DNA from: Parvularcula maris
GTDB lineage: Bacteria; Pseudomonadota; Alphaproteobacteria; Caulobacterales; Parvularculaceae
Assembly: GCF_024505085.1 (NCBI RefSeq)
Contig: NZ_JANIBC010000003.1
Coordinates: forward strand, 202,681-266,680
DNA length: 64,000 bases
Direction of reading: 5' to 3'
Shown here piece by piece: positions 51,224 to 60,403 of this stretch. A program made the translations under genes and the position numbers. Under the pieces are notes generated by a model, which saw only the letters and a list, made by a program, of their open reading frames with translations, did not search any database and was not told where the DNA came from. Position 1 is the stretch's first letter; each line of letters starts with the position of its first letter.

Positions 51224-51417
51224 GGCGGTGTAACCAAGTTCCCACTTTGCGCAAAGATGACAACATGTTGGGGAACATCGCGGGCTGCTCGCGCATTCTC
51301 CATCACGTCATGTGACCGTGCGGCACGATGCTCGCATGGAGGGAGGCACGTTTCTGGACCGTCCCGAATAAGGGTTCCGTCTGATGGCGGAACAGGGTAG
51401 GTTGAAGGTAGGTGTCT

Positions 51418-52419
51418 ATGGGTCAAGCCGACAAGCGTTCAGTCGCCGATGTGGTCGCTCTTCAGGAGGAGCGGGCTCGGCGCAACGGTGAAGCCGAGGG
51501 GACCCTCGGCCATGCCGGGGCGATGCTTCGTGCTGCGCGCGAGGCCCTGGGCCTTTCCGTGCATGACGTGGCCCTGCGCACCAACATCAAGGCGCAGAAC
51601 CTCGCCGCCATCGAGGAGATGAACCGCGAGGTCTTGCCATCCCAGCCCTACACGATGGGTTTCGTCAGGGCCTATGCCCGCGAGGTGTCCTTGCCTGAGG
51701 ACGCGCTGATGGAGCGCTTCCGCCGGGAGATCGGCTATGAGGTGCGCGACCGGGCCAGCCGGATCGACGCGCCGCGCCGCCCCAAGGACCCCGATGGCGG
51801 CCGCGAGCTGAGCGTGCTGCTGGTCCTGGCCATCGTCGGCTTCGTTCTCTTCTGCGTCTGGAAGCTGCTGATCTCGGCCTCGCCCGAGCTGCCCGAGGAT
51901 GCCAGCCGCTTCACCTTCTCCAAGGACGACCAGACGGAGGTCGTGCGCCCGGCGGAGCCGAGTGCCGTTCCAGCGGAGGCCCAGACCGAATCAGTCGCCG
52001 AGGAACCCCCTGCCGGTGAAGGTCAGGCTGAGGGTCAACCTACCGCGTCGCAGACCGCAGCCGTGACAGAGAGTGTCGAACCCGTTCCGGTCGAGGAAAC
52101 GCCTCCAGTACAGTCCGCTGCCGAGGCAGCCCCCGAACCCGAGGCGGAGGCGCTGCGTCCGCTGCGCAGGCTGGTCGCCGTGGACCCGGTCTACCCGCCG
52201 CTCTGCGAGGGCAATGCCGAGCCGATCGAGACCGTGACCGTGGCCTACACCATCAACGGCCGAGGCAGGCCAACGGGCGGGCGAATCACCTCTTCGTCCA
52301 ACCCCTGCTTCAACGGTGCGGCCCTCGCTGCCCTGGAGCGCTGGCGCTACGACCCCGGCACAGTCCGCGGCGACAACGCCCGCCAGACCGCGCGCTTCAC
52401 CTTCGACCGGCCCTACTAA
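51418..52419 (+). CDS. RodZ-like HTH protein fused to a TonB C-terminal domain
   Basis: A 333-residue bitopic protein (numbering from the alternative GTG at 51412 gives 335). An N-terminal Xre-type helix-turn-helix of the RodZ kind spans about residues 33-98 (MLRAAREALGLSVHDVA, IKAQNLAAIEEM, YTMGFVRAYA). A membrane helix follows at about 134-154, then a Glu/Pro/Ala-rich periplasmic linker to about 248. A TonB C-terminal fold occupies about 256-333 (VDPVYPPLCEGNAEP, VTVAYTINGRGRPTGG, AALAALERWRYDPG). Cys265 and Cys299 could form a disulfide. RodZ binds MreB; TonB C-terminal domains contact outer-membrane receptors. It precedes ispG, the usual rodZ location. The usual RodZ periplasmic domain is replaced. 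Confidence 0.85.
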   Translation: MGQADKRSVADVVALQEERARRNGEAEGTLGHAGAMLRAAREALGLSVHDVALRTNIKAQNLAAIEEMNREVLPSQPYTMGFVRAYAREVSLPEDALMERFRREIGYEVRDRASRIDAPRRPKDPDGGRELSVLLVLAIVGFVLFCVWKLLISASPELPEDASRFTFSKDDQTEVVRPAEPSAVPAEAQTESVAEEPPAGEGQAEGQPTASQTAAVTESVEPVPVEETPPVQSAAEAAPEPEAEALRPLRRLVAVDPVYPPLCEGNAEPIETVTVAYTINGRGRPTGGRITSSSNPCFNGAALAALERWRYDPGTVRGDNARQTARFTFDRPY

Positions 52420-52499
52420 GAGCGCTCGCCTTCCCCTGTTGAGCCTGGGGACAAGCGAGCCTAGGTGAGGGGCGTAGCACGGCAGCAGGACAGTTCCCG

Positions 52500-53612
52500 A
52501 TGAGCGTTAGGCCCTGGAGAGATATCGACCGGCGCAAGAGCCGCCAGATCATGGTGGGCAACGTCCCTGTCGGCGGCGATGCCCCCATCGCCGTCCAGTC
52601 CATGACCAATACCGATACGGCCGACGCCAAGGCGACGCTGGAGCAGATCGAGCGCATCGCCGAGGCGGGCGCCGACATCGTGCGCGTCTCCTGCCCGACC
52701 GAGGCCTCGACGGCGGCGATGAAGGAGATCACCCAGTTCTCCCCCGTGCCGATCGTGGCGGACATCCACTTCCACTATAAACGCGGGATCGAAGCGGCGG
52801 TGAACGGCGCGGCCTGCCTGCGTATCAACCCCGGCAACATCGGCAACGAGTCCCGTGTGGCCGAGGTGGTCCAGGCGGCCAAGGATCACGGCTGCTCCAT
52901 GCGCATCGGCGTCAATGGCGGCTCGCTGGAGAAGCACCTTCTCGAGAAGTACGGCGAGCCTTGCCCGGAGGCGATGGTCGAAAGCGCGCTCTTCCACGCG
53001 GGCATCCTCGAGGAGCACGACTTCCGGGAGTACAAGATCTCGGTCAAAGCCTCCGACGTCTTCCTGACCGTGGCGGCCTACCACGCCCTCGCCGACGCCA
53101 CCGAGGCGCCGCTCCATCTCGGCATCACCGAGGCGGGCGGCCTGATGTCGGGGACCATCAAGAGCTCCATCGGCCTCGGCAATCTCCTCTGGGCGGGCAT
53201 TGGCGACACGGTCCGCGTCTCGCTCTCGGCCGAGCCCGAGGAGGAGATCAAGGTCGGCTTCGACATCCTCAAATCGCTTGGCCTCCGCCACCGGGGCGTC
53301 AATGTCATCTCCTGCCCCTCCTGTGCGCGCCAGGGCTTCGACGTGATCCGCACGGTGGAGAAGCTGGAGAAGCGCCTCGCTCATATCTCGACGCCCATGT
53401 CGCTTTCGGTCATCGGCTGCGTCGTCAACGGCCCCGGCGAGGCCCGCGAGACCGATATCGGCTTCACCGGCGGCGGCGCCGAGGCAGGCATGCTGTACCT
53501 GGGCGGCGTCCCGGCTTCGAAGCTCAAGAACGAGGACATGATCGAGAAGCTGGTCACGCTCTGCGAAGAGAAGGCCGCCGAGATCGAGGCGGCCCAGGCT
53601 GCGGCGGAGTAG
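52500..53612 (+). CDS. ispG: 4-hydroxy-3-methylbut-2-en-1-yl diphosphate synthase
   Basis: IspG reductively opens methylerythritol cyclodiphosphate to HMBPP with a 4Fe-4S cluster, late in the MEP pathway. The 370-residue protein has [47 protein letters not shown], the cysteine motif [13 protein letters not shown], the third ligand in [12 protein letters not shown] and [10 protein letters not shown]. An 80-base gap with an imperfect GCTCGC/GCGAGC hairpin (52424-52458) separates it from the RodZ-like gene. Together with ispE it points to the MEP route. Confidence 0.97.
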   Translation: MSVRPWRDIDRRKSRQIMVGNVPVGGDAPIAVQSMTNTDTADAKATLEQIERIAEAGADIVRVSCPTEASTAAMKEITQFSPVPIVADIHFHYKRGIEAAVNGAACLRINPGNIGNESRVAEVVQAAKDHGCSMRIGVNGGSLEKHLLEKYGEPCPEAMVESALFHAGILEEHDFREYKISVKASDVFLTVAAYHALADATEAPLHLGITEAGGLMSGTIKSSIGLGNLLWAGIGDTVRVSLSAEPEEEIKVGFDILKSLGLRHRGVNVISCPSCARQGFDVIRTVEKLEKRLAHISTPMSLSVIGCVVNGPGEARETDIGFTGGGAEAGMLYLGGVPASKLKNEDMIEKLVTLCEEKAAEIEAAQAAAE

Positions 53613-53680
53613 GCGGAAGACAGCACCGCGTCTGCCACTGCTGTCGCGACTACCGAATTGAGCACAGTCAAGGAGTGCCC

Positions 53681-54295
53681 GTGCCAACCTCCATGATCAT
53701 CGTCGACGACTTTCTGGAAAACGCCGAGGGTTACCGTGAAGCGGCCCTTTCTCTCGACTATCCCGACGACCAGAAGAACGAGGGCTACCCTGGACGAAAC
53801 TCTTCGAAACGCATTCTGCCGGAGGGTCTGGACCAGGAAATCTCCCGTCTCGTCGGTGAGCCGTTGAGGGCGAGGAAGGATTACGGCCACGGGCGGACGC
53901 GCATCACCCTAGCACAGGACAAGGGCAGGGCGGATATCCATATCGACCCCTGCTACTGGTCGGCCATTCTCTATCTCAGCCTGCCCGAGCACGGAGAGAG
54001 CGGGACGCATTTCTACCGTCATAAGGAAACCGGCACCGACCGTTGGCTCTACGAGGCTTCCGACCTTCAGAAACTGGGAGCGAGGAATCAGGAGGAGGCG
54101 AAAATACGCTTCAACGAGATCCTCCTTCAGGACGGGCATGACCGGTCGAAATGGGAGGAGACCATGCATGTGCCGATGAAGTTCAACCGCCTTCTGATCC
54201 TGCGGCCGTGGCTCTGGCACACGGCAGGTCCGGGTTTTGGATCCTCTCTTCAGGATGGTCGGCTGATCCAGGTTCTGTTCTTCGACCGGGCGTAG
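53681..54295 (+). CDS. DUF6445 family protein, possible 2-oxoglutarate/Fe(II) oxygenase fold
   Basis: A 204-residue protein of uncharacterised function. It starts MPTSMIIVDDFLENAEGYRE and contains ADIHIDPCYWSAILYLSLP and RLLILRPWLWHTAGPGFG. The HxD (HID) followed about 100 residues later by a histidine and an arginine-rich strand recalls the iron-binding triad of 2-oxoglutarate-dependent oxygenases. Similar proteins in alphaproteobacteria are often near tryptophan halogenases or SapC, which is not adjacent here. GTG at 53681 is chosen for the AAGGAG site 5 nt upstream. Family naming is from memory. Confidence 0.7.
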   Translation: MPTSMIIVDDFLENAEGYREAALSLDYPDDQKNEGYPGRNSSKRILPEGLDQEISRLVGEPLRARKDYGHGRTRITLAQDKGRADIHIDPCYWSAILYLSLPEHGESGTHFYRHKETGTDRWLYEASDLQKLGARNQEEAKIRFNEILLQDGHDRSKWEETMHVPMKFNRLLILRPWLWHTAGPGFGSSLQDGRLIQVLFFDRA

Positions 54296-54350
54296 CGGCG
54301 CCGGCATGAAATTGGCTGACGCGCCACTCGACCTTCGCTAAGCGCCTCCC

Positions 54351-55424
54351 ATGATTCCCCAGGACAAACTCGACGCCGTCGTCTCCCGTTTTCGTGCCGT
54401 CGAGACCGAAATGCAGACCGTCTCGGACCCGGACGACATCGTCCGGCTGTCGAAGGAGCATGCCGAGTTGAAGCCTGTCGCCGAGGCTGCGGCGGAGCTG
54501 ACCACGGCGCGTAGCGACTTGGACGACGCCAAGGAGATGGCCGAGGGTGACGACCCGGACATGGCCGAGATGGCGCGGGAGGAGATGGCTTCGCTGAAGG
54601 ACCGCATTCCCGAGCTCGAAAGCCAGCTCCAACTCATGCTGCTGCCCAAGGACAAGGCCGACAACGCGCCGGTGATCCTCGAAGTGCGTGCGGGGACGGG
54701 GGGTGACGAGGCGGCGCTCTTCGCGGGCGACCTCTTCCGCATGTATCAGCGCTACGCCTCCGACCAGGGCTGGAAGGTGGAGGTGCTGGACAGCTCCGAG
54801 AGCGGGGTAGGCGGCTATAAGGAGATCCAGGCCTCGATCAGTGGGGATAACGTCTTTGGGCGGATGAAGTTCGAGAGCGGCGTGCACCGTGTTCAGCGGG
54901 TGCCGGAGACGGAGACGCAAGGCCGCATCCACACCTCCGCCGCCACCGTCGCCGTCCTCCCCGAGCCCGAGGATGTGGACATCGAGATCAACGATGCCGA
55001 CCTTCGCATCGACGTCTTCCGCGCCTCCGGCCCCGGCGGTCAGTCGGTGAACACGACCGATTCGGCGGTGCGCATCACCCATCTGCCCACCGGCCTCATC
55101 GTCATCCAGCAGGACGAGAAGTCCCAGCACAAGAACCGCGCCAAGGCGATGAAGGTGCTGCGCGCGCGCCTCTACGATGCCGAGCGGGCTAGGATCGACG
55201 CCGAACGCTCCGCCGACAGGAAGAGCCAGGTGGGCTCGGGCGACCGCTCGGAGCGCATCCGCACCTACAACTTCCCTCAGAGCCGGGTGACCGACCACCG
55301 CATCGGCCTCACGCTCCACAAGCTCGACAAGATCATCGCCGGGGAGGCCCTCGACGAGTTGATCGACGCGCTGACTCTGGAAGCACAAACGGCGCAGCTC
55401 GCCGCGATGAACGAAGAGACGTAG
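54351..55424 (+). CDS. prfA: Peptide chain release factor 1
   Basis: RF1 reads UAA and UAG and triggers peptide release. The 357-residue protein has the helical N-terminal domain, [40 protein letters not shown], and the catalytic GASGPGGQ-type motif, here [19 protein letters not shown]. The C-terminus has [17 protein letters not shown]. prmC, whose product methylates the GGQ glutamine, follows after a repeat, the usual pairing. Confidence 0.97.
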   Translation: MIPQDKLDAVVSRFRAVETEMQTVSDPDDIVRLSKEHAELKPVAEAAAELTTARSDLDDAKEMAEGDDPDMAEMAREEMASLKDRIPELESQLQLMLLPKDKADNAPVILEVRAGTGGDEAALFAGDLFRMYQRYASDQGWKVEVLDSSESGVGGYKEIQASISGDNVFGRMKFESGVHRVQRVPETETQGRIHTSAATVAVLPEPEDVDIEINDADLRIDVFRASGPGGQSVNTTDSAVRITHLPTGLIVIQQDEKSQHKNRAKAMKVLRARLYDAERARIDAERSADRKSQVGSGDRSERIRTYNFPQSRVTDHRIGLTLHKLDKIIAGEALDELIDALTLEAQTAQLAAMNEET

Positions 55425-55431
55425 GCCGTAG

Positions 55432-55538
55432 GGCGGTCCTGGTTTCGAGCGCTTGAATGTAGGGTGGACGCTGGTAGGCGGCCACCTTTTCGAGGCAGAG
55501 AGCGCGGCGAGGTAGCCGCCTTCCAGCTTCTACCCTAC
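55432..55538. repeat. Palindromic GTAGGGCGG repeat D, copy 3 (degenerate)
   Basis: Starts GTAGGGCGGTCCTGG, has an inner GTAGGGTGGACGCTGGTAGGCGG and ends CCGCCTTCCAGCTTCTACCCTAC. The inner GTAGGGTGG...CTGG pairs with CCAGCTTCTACCCTAC. It separates prfA from prmC, two genes otherwise expected to be cotranscribed. Confidence 0.5.
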
Positions 55539-55586
55539 GAGCCACTCCTCATTGACACCCCCTGCAACCGACGCGAACACCCCGCC

Positions 55587-56432
55587 ATGATCTTCCGCAA
55601 GGAAACCTACGCCCACGCTTTGGCGCGCGGTGCGCGCCGCCTGAAGGTCTCGCCCACAGCGCAGCTCGATGCGCGGGTGCTGCTGTCCGAGGCTTCGGGG
55701 CTCGACCGGGCGCAGCTGATCGCGGCCGATCGCGAGGCGGTGCCCGAAGCCGTACTCACCCGCTATGCAGAGCTTCTGAGGCGCCGCCGGGAGGGGGAGC
55801 CGGTGGCCTATATCACCGGGCGGCAGGAGTTCTACGGCAGGCCGTTCGCGGTGAACCCATCGGTACTGATTCCCCGCCCTGAGAGCGAGATGCTGGTTGA
55901 GGCAGCGCTGGCGGCCCATCCGCAGCGCGTGCTGGACCTCGGCACGGGTTCGGGCTGCCTTCTACTCAGCGCCCTCAGCGAGCTGCCGCGGGCGGAGGGC
56001 GTCGGCACCGATGTCAGCCGCGAGGCCCTGTCGACCGCAGAGCGCAACCGCACGGCCCTGCGGCTCGACGGTCGGGCACGGTTCGAGCTTCTGAGCTTCG
56101 CCGACACACCGCTTTCCATGGGGACCGAGCTCTTCGACGTGATCCTCGCCAACCCGCCCTATATCGCCGAGGGCGACGAGCAGGCGGCCGGAGCGGCGCG
56201 CTTCGAGCCGCACAGCGCGCTGTTCTCGGGCGAGGACGGCCTCGAGGCGCACCGCGAGGTGGCGCAGGTCATCGCCCGCCTTCTGCACCCGTCCGGCTCG
56301 GCCTTCATCGAGATCGGCTACGATCAGGGGGAGAGCGCCGAGGCGATCTACAAGGAGGCGCTCCCCGGCCGCTCTGTCCTGACGAAAAAGGACCACGCAG
56401 GTTACCCGCGCATGGTTGCGGTCACCCCGTAA
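55587..56432 (+). CDS. prmC: Release factor N5-glutamine methyltransferase
   Basis: PrmC (HemK) methylates the glutamine of the GGQ motif in RF1 and RF2. The 281-residue protein has an N-terminal helical domain, then EPVAYITGRQEFYGRPFAV, LIPRPESEMLV, the SAM loop VLDLGTGSGCLLLSAL and the catalytic motif VILANPPYI. The ATG at 55587 follows the repeat. Position after prfA supports the role. Confidence 0.95.
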   Translation: MIFRKETYAHALARGARRLKVSPTAQLDARVLLSEASGLDRAQLIAADREAVPEAVLTRYAELLRRRREGEPVAYITGRQEFYGRPFAVNPSVLIPRPESEMLVEAALAAHPQRVLDLGTGSGCLLLSALSELPRAEGVGTDVSREALSTAERNRTALRLDGRARFELLSFADTPLSMGTELFDVILANPPYIAEGDEQAAGAARFEPHSALFSGEDGLEAHREVAQVIARLLHPSGSAFIEIGYDQGESAEAIYKEALPGRSVLTKKDHAGYPRMVAVTP

Positions 56433-56498
56433 GCACGCCTATAGGCTCCGCTCATCTTCCCCCGAGCCGCTTTCGGCCAAGAAAGAAAGCCCGCCAGC

Positions 56499-56876
56499 GT
56501 GACCACCGCCTTCCTTCTGATCAGCTCCGCCGCCGCCCAGACCGTGGAAGGGCCTGCCGCACCGAACCCGCTGACCTCGCTCATCCCCTTCGCGCTGATG
56601 GCGCTGGTCTTCTACTTCCTGATCATCCGCCCGCAGATGCAGCAGCGCAAGAAGCACCAGGCCATGGTCGAGGGCGTGAAGCGCGGTGATACCGTGGTGA
56701 CTGCGGGCGGTCTCGTCGGCAAGGTCACCAAGGTGCCGGGCGAAGGCCCTGAGATCACCGTTCGCCTCACCGAGGGTGTCGAAGTGCAGGTCATCAAGAC
56801 AAGCCTTACCGATGTGCGGGTAAAGGGTGAGCCCACCCCCGCTAACGACACCGCCAAACCGGCCGCCAAAACCTAA
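56499..56876 (+). CDS. yajC: Preprotein translocase subunit YajC
   Basis: YajC is a small partner of SecDF in the Sec holotranslocon. The 125-residue protein has one membrane helix (SLIPFALMALVFYFLIIRPQ), QQRKKHQAMVEGVKRGDTVVTAGGLVGKV and a basic soluble tail. The start is GTG at 56499. secD follows after 11 nt, as is usual. Confidence 0.95.
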   Translation: MTTAFLLISSAAAQTVEGPAAPNPLTSLIPFALMALVFYFLIIRPQMQQRKKHQAMVEGVKRGDTVVTAGGLVGKVTKVPGEGPEITVRLTEGVEVQVIKTSLTDVRVKGEPTPANDTAKPAAKT

Positions 56877-56887
56877 GGACCTCCGCC

Positions 56888-58486
56888 TTGCTTCGCTTCA
56901 ACCGCTGGCAGACCATCGGTCTCATCGTGCTGATGGTGCTCGCCGCCTATGTGACGATCCCCAACTTCCTCGAGCGCAACGCGGAGGGCGAGCTTGCGGT
57001 GCCGGGCTTTCCCGATACCGGCCTGACCCTGGGCCTCGACCTTCAAGGGGGGTCCTACCTGCTGCTCGAAGTGGGCACGGAGAGCGTCATCGACAGCCGC
57101 ACTAACAATTTGCGCGGCGAGATCACCCGCGAGTTCCGGCGCCAGCCGCGCATCCGCTTCAGCCAGGTGCAGCGGGATGGCGACGAGATCTCCCTGCGGG
57201 TGGTGGAGGGACAAGACTTCGAGGAGGCCGAGCGCCGTCTGCGCCGTCTCTCCCGTCCGCTGCCCAACGGGGCGGGGCGCGACACGGCGGTGCGTGCGGA
57301 TGCCGAGAACCGGCGGCTCTACTACTCTCTGACCGAGGAGGCGAAGGCCTTCTACGCAGCCGATGCGGTGACGGCCTCCATCGAGGCGGTGCGACGGAGG
57401 ATCGACGCGCTGGGCACGACCGAGCCCATCATCCAGCGCCAGGGCGACGACCGCCTGGTGGTGCAGGTGCCGGGCGACGGCGATTCGGAGCGCCTCAAAT
57501 CGGTCATCGGACGGACCGGGCAGCTCAACTTCCACCTGATCGATGAGAGCGTCACGCCCACGGACATCTCCTCCGGCCGTGTGCCGCCGCGCCGCCTGGT
57601 GCTGGTCGATCCTGACAGCGGCATCCCCTTCGCCCTCTACGCGACGCCGGATATCACCGGGGACATGATCTCCGAGGCGAGCTCCAGCCCCAACAGCGAC
57701 GGCGGCGGCTTCCAGGTGAACATCACTATGGACGCGCAGGGCCAGCGGCGCTGGGCCGACGTGACCCGTGACAATGTCGGGCGGCTCTTCGCGATCGTGC
57801 TTGACGAGCAGATCATCTCCGCCCCCCGCATCCAGAGCCCCATCCTCTCGGCCAGAAGCCGCATCACCGGCAGCTTCGGCCCCGCCGAGGCGCAGGAGCT
57901 GGCCGTCCTCATCAAGTCCGGCGCGCTGCCCGCACCGCTCGAGGTGATCGAGCAGCGCACCGTGGGCGCGGGGCTCGGCGCCGACTCGGTGCGGGCGGGG
58001 ACCCAGGCGCTCTTGATCGGCTTTGGCCTGGTGATCGTCTATATCGCCTTCACCTATGGCCGCTTCGGTCTTTATGCCGACATCGCGCTCTTCGCCAATG
58101 TGCTGCTGATCGCGGGCGCGCTGTCGCTCCTCGGCGCGACGCTGACCCTGCCGGGCATTGCAGGCATCGTGCTCACCATCGGCATGGCGGTGGACGCCAA
58201 CGTGCTGATCTTCGAGCGGATCCGGGAGGAGCTTCAGGGCGGCAAGCTGCCGGTGATGGCGGTGGAGTCGGGCTATAAGAACGCCTGGTCGGCCATTCTC
58301 GACGCGAACCTCACGACGCTGATCGCAGCGGCCATCATGTTCCAGCTCGGCTCCGGCCCGGTCAGGGGTTTCGCCGTAACGCTCGGCATCGGCGTCATCA
58401 CCTCGGTCTTCACGGCCTTCGTCATCACCCGCGTCTTCGCCGGCGGCTACGTGCTGAAGCGCCGTCCCAAGACGCTCTCGATCTGA
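56888..58486 (+). CDS. secD: Protein translocase subunit SecD
   Basis: SecD uses the proton gradient to assist late steps of Sec export. The 532-residue protein has LGLDLQGGSYLLLEV with the conserved D-LQGG, the periplasmic P1 domain (VRRRIDALGTTEPIIQRQGDDRLVVQVPG) and six membrane helices, with GIAGIVLTIGMAVDANVLIFERIREE in the fourth-to-fifth region. The start codon is TTG at 56888. secF follows after 7 nt. Confidence 0.97.
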   Translation: MLRFNRWQTIGLIVLMVLAAYVTIPNFLERNAEGELAVPGFPDTGLTLGLDLQGGSYLLLEVGTESVIDSRTNNLRGEITREFRRQPRIRFSQVQRDGDEISLRVVEGQDFEEAERRLRRLSRPLPNGAGRDTAVRADAENRRLYYSLTEEAKAFYAADAVTASIEAVRRRIDALGTTEPIIQRQGDDRLVVQVPGDGDSERLKSVIGRTGQLNFHLIDESVTPTDISSGRVPPRRLVLVDPDSGIPFALYATPDITGDMISEASSSPNSDGGGFQVNITMDAQGQRRWADVTRDNVGRLFAIVLDEQIISAPRIQSPILSARSRITGSFGPAEAQELAVLIKSGALPAPLEVIEQRTVGAGLGADSVRAGTQALLIGFGLVIVYIAFTYGRFGLYADIALFANVLLIAGALSLLGATLTLPGIAGIVLTIGMAVDANVLIFERIREELQGGKLPVMAVESGYKNAWSAILDANLTTLIAAAIMFQLGSGPVRGFAVTLGIGVITSVFTAFVITRVFAGGYVLKRRPKTLSI

Positions 58487-58493
58487 GGTTCCC

Positions 58494-59483
58494 ATGGCTT
58501 TTCAGCTCATCCCCGCCGAGACCAAGATCGACTTCGTCAAGTACCGCCGTATCGCGCAGGTGCTCAGCGTGCTGGCGATCATCGGCTCCATCGCGGCCTT
58601 CTTCACCCTTGGGCTCAACCTCGGCATCGACTTTCGCGGCGGGGTGACCGTCGAGGTGGGAGCGCCTGCCGGTGAGAGCTTCGATGAGGGCAACCTCTCC
58701 GCCGCCCGCGAAAGCGTCGGAGCGCTGGGTCTGGGCGATATCGGCGTTCAGTTCATCGGCGCGTCCGATGAGGAGCGGTCCATCGTTGCCGTGGTCGAAG
58801 CCATCCCCGCCGATGAGGAGGGCGAGGGCGACAGCATGCAGAACCAAGTGGCCACCGCCATTCAGGGCGCGCTTCGCGAGGCGCTGGGCGAGGGTATCGA
58901 GGTGCGCCGGGTGGATGTGGTCGGGCCGACGGTCTCCGGCGAGCTGGTCAAGCGAGGCGTCACCGCGCTGGTCGTCGCCATCGGTCTGATGCTGCTCTAC
59001 ATCTCGTTCCGGTTCGAGTTCCGTTTCTCGATCGGCGCGATCCTCGCCCTGACCCACGACGTGATCCTGACCGTGGGCCTGTTCGCGGCGCTGCAGCTCG
59101 AGTTTACCCTGGCCATCATCGCGGCGCTTCTGACCATCATCGGATACTCGATGAACGACACGGTGGTGATCTACGACCGGATCCGCGAGAACCTGCGCAA
59201 GTTCAAGCAGATGCCGCTGCGCGACGTGATCAACCTCTCGGTCAACCAGACCCTCAGCCGGACCATCATGACCTCGTTGACCACCTTCCTGGCGGTTGTC
59301 TCGCTGTTCCTGTTCGGCGGCGAGGTGCTGCGCGGCTTCTCCATTGCGCTGATCTGGGGCGTCTTCATCGGGACCTACTCGACGGTCTACATCGCCTCGC
59401 CGCTGCTTCTGGCGACAGGCGTCAAGCGGGAGTGGAACGAGAACACCGCTCCCCAGGGCAAGACCGCCGACGCCAGGCCGTGA
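58494..59483 (+). CDS. secF: Protein translocase subunit SecF
   Basis: SecF pairs with SecD. The 329-residue protein begins with the membrane segment after KYRRIAQVLSVLAIIG and has LGIDFRGGVTVEV (the D-F-x-GG motif), VGPTVSGELVKRG, LTHDVILTVGLFAAL, SMNDTVVIYDRIRENLR and SRTIMTSLTTFLAV. Length is standard. Its last codons overlap the next gene (GTGA). Confidence 0.97.
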   Translation: MAFQLIPAETKIDFVKYRRIAQVLSVLAIIGSIAAFFTLGLNLGIDFRGGVTVEVGAPAGESFDEGNLSAARESVGALGLGDIGVQFIGASDEERSIVAVVEAIPADEEGEGDSMQNQVATAIQGALREALGEGIEVRRVDVVGPTVSGELVKRGVTALVVAIGLMLLYISFRFEFRFSIGAILALTHDVILTVGLFAALQLEFTLAIIAALLTIIGYSMNDTVVIYDRIRENLRKFKQMPLRDVINLSVNQTLSRTIMTSLTTFLAVVSLFLFGGEVLRGFSIALIWGVFIGTYSTVYIASPLLLATGVKREWNENTAPQGKTADARP

Positions 59484-60403
59484 AGCCGGATGCCTTCGCC
59501 CCGCTCACGGAGGCGCAGGCTTCCTATCTCCTAGAGCTAGTAGAGGGGTTAGAGCCGGACTGGCTCCTGCCCCTTCCTTACGTGCCAGGCGAGGGGAGGG
59601 GGGCGTGGCTCTCCATCCTCGGCTTCGCGGCGGAGGTGATCGCCAGCCCAGCCCGCGTCTCGAACGGGATGCTGGGCCGTATCAGACTTCAGTGGTGGCG
59701 GGAGGCGCTGGAGGAGGTGTTCGGCAGCGCCCCGGTCAGGCAGCATCCGGTGGTGGAGGCCTTGTCGGTAAGCCTGTCCGACCACCCTGCGAAAGACGAG
59801 CTGCAAGACGGCCTTGGCAAGCTGGTGGATGGTCTCGAGCCCTTTCTCGAGCCGGGCGAGGACCGTTCGGTTGCAGAGTCGCTTGAGAACCGACGCGGCA
59901 TTTATGTGCCTCTGTCGATAGCGTTGGAGATGGTGGCTTCTCCCCCTCAGCCTGCCGGCAGCTCCCCCTCAAAGAGGGGGAGCGAAGACGAGAGCGAGGG
60001 TAGTCCTACTTCCCTCACCCATGGAATGGGGGAGGTGCCCGAAGGGCGGAGGGGGCTGAGCGATACTCGCGATGTCAGGAACTACCTCAGTGCAGGAAAC
60101 GAAGCCCTCCTGCTACACGCCCTCTGCCGCATCGGCCCGGCTGCGGACGCCACACCCCAGGAGGACGGCACCGAGCCGCCATCCCGGCGCTTTGCCCGCG
60201 CCTTAGGCAGGCAGCCTGAGCTAGAGGCGGAGCTGGCTGCGGCCCTCGATCAATACAGGCGCAGCGACACCAACAAAACTGGCAGCCTCTCAGGACTACC
60301 GCTCACCCTCTTCCGAACCCGCGGGGCCCGCATCGAACGCCGCCGCAACCCGCTCGCTCAGCGCCTGGCGATCCTACGCAGCGCCCTGACGGGACGAAGC
60401 TGA
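59480..60403 (+). CDS. Squalene/phytoene synthase-like protein (NDUFAF6-like) with in-frame repeat insertion
   Basis: A 307-residue protein of the squalene/phytoene synthase superfamily. The LGRIRLQWWREALEEVF motif near residue 70 is typical of the alphaproteobacterial group next to secDF that resembles mitochondrial NDUFAF6, a complex I assembly factor. No canonical pair of DxxxD prenyl-diphosphate motifs is seen. Residues about 154-192 are encoded by repeat E (59941-60056), giving an unusual Ser/Gly/Pro-rich segment; the reading frame continues across it. GTG at 59480 overlaps the secF stop. The 3' end overlaps a convergent gene by 30 nt. Confidence 0.75.
   Translation: MKPDAFAPLTEAQASYLLELVEGLEPDWLLPLPYVPGEGRGAWLSILGFAAEVIASPARVSNGMLGRIRLQWWREALEEVFGSAPVRQHPVVEALSVSLSDHPAKDELQDGLGKLVDGLEPFLEPGEDRSVAESLENRRGIYVPLSIALEMVASPPQPAGSSPSKRGSEDESEGSPTSLTHGMGEVPEGRRGLSDTRDVRNYLSAGNEALLLHALCRIGPAADATPQEDGTEPPSRRFARALGRQPELEAELAAALDQYRRSDTNKTGSLSGLPLTLFRTRGARIERRRNPLAQRLAILRSALTGRS
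59941..60056. repeat. Dispersed ~115-bp repeat E, copy 5, inside a coding sequence
   Basis: Left end CCCCCTCAGCCTGCCGGCAG, right end GTGCCCGAAGGGCGGAGGGG, the same orientation as 13584-13700. It is translated as part of the squalene/phytoene synthase-like protein with no stop codon. The inner stem CTCCCCCTC/GAGGGGGAG is retained. Confidence 0.85.

Noticed and set aside
56873..58495. A 540-codon minus-strand open frame over secD
   Set aside because: Antisense shadow of secD; His/Arg/Asp/Gly-rich composition and no domain. Similar shadows over ftsI-murE (4481-6013) and the TonB receptor (23616-25208) were also dropped.
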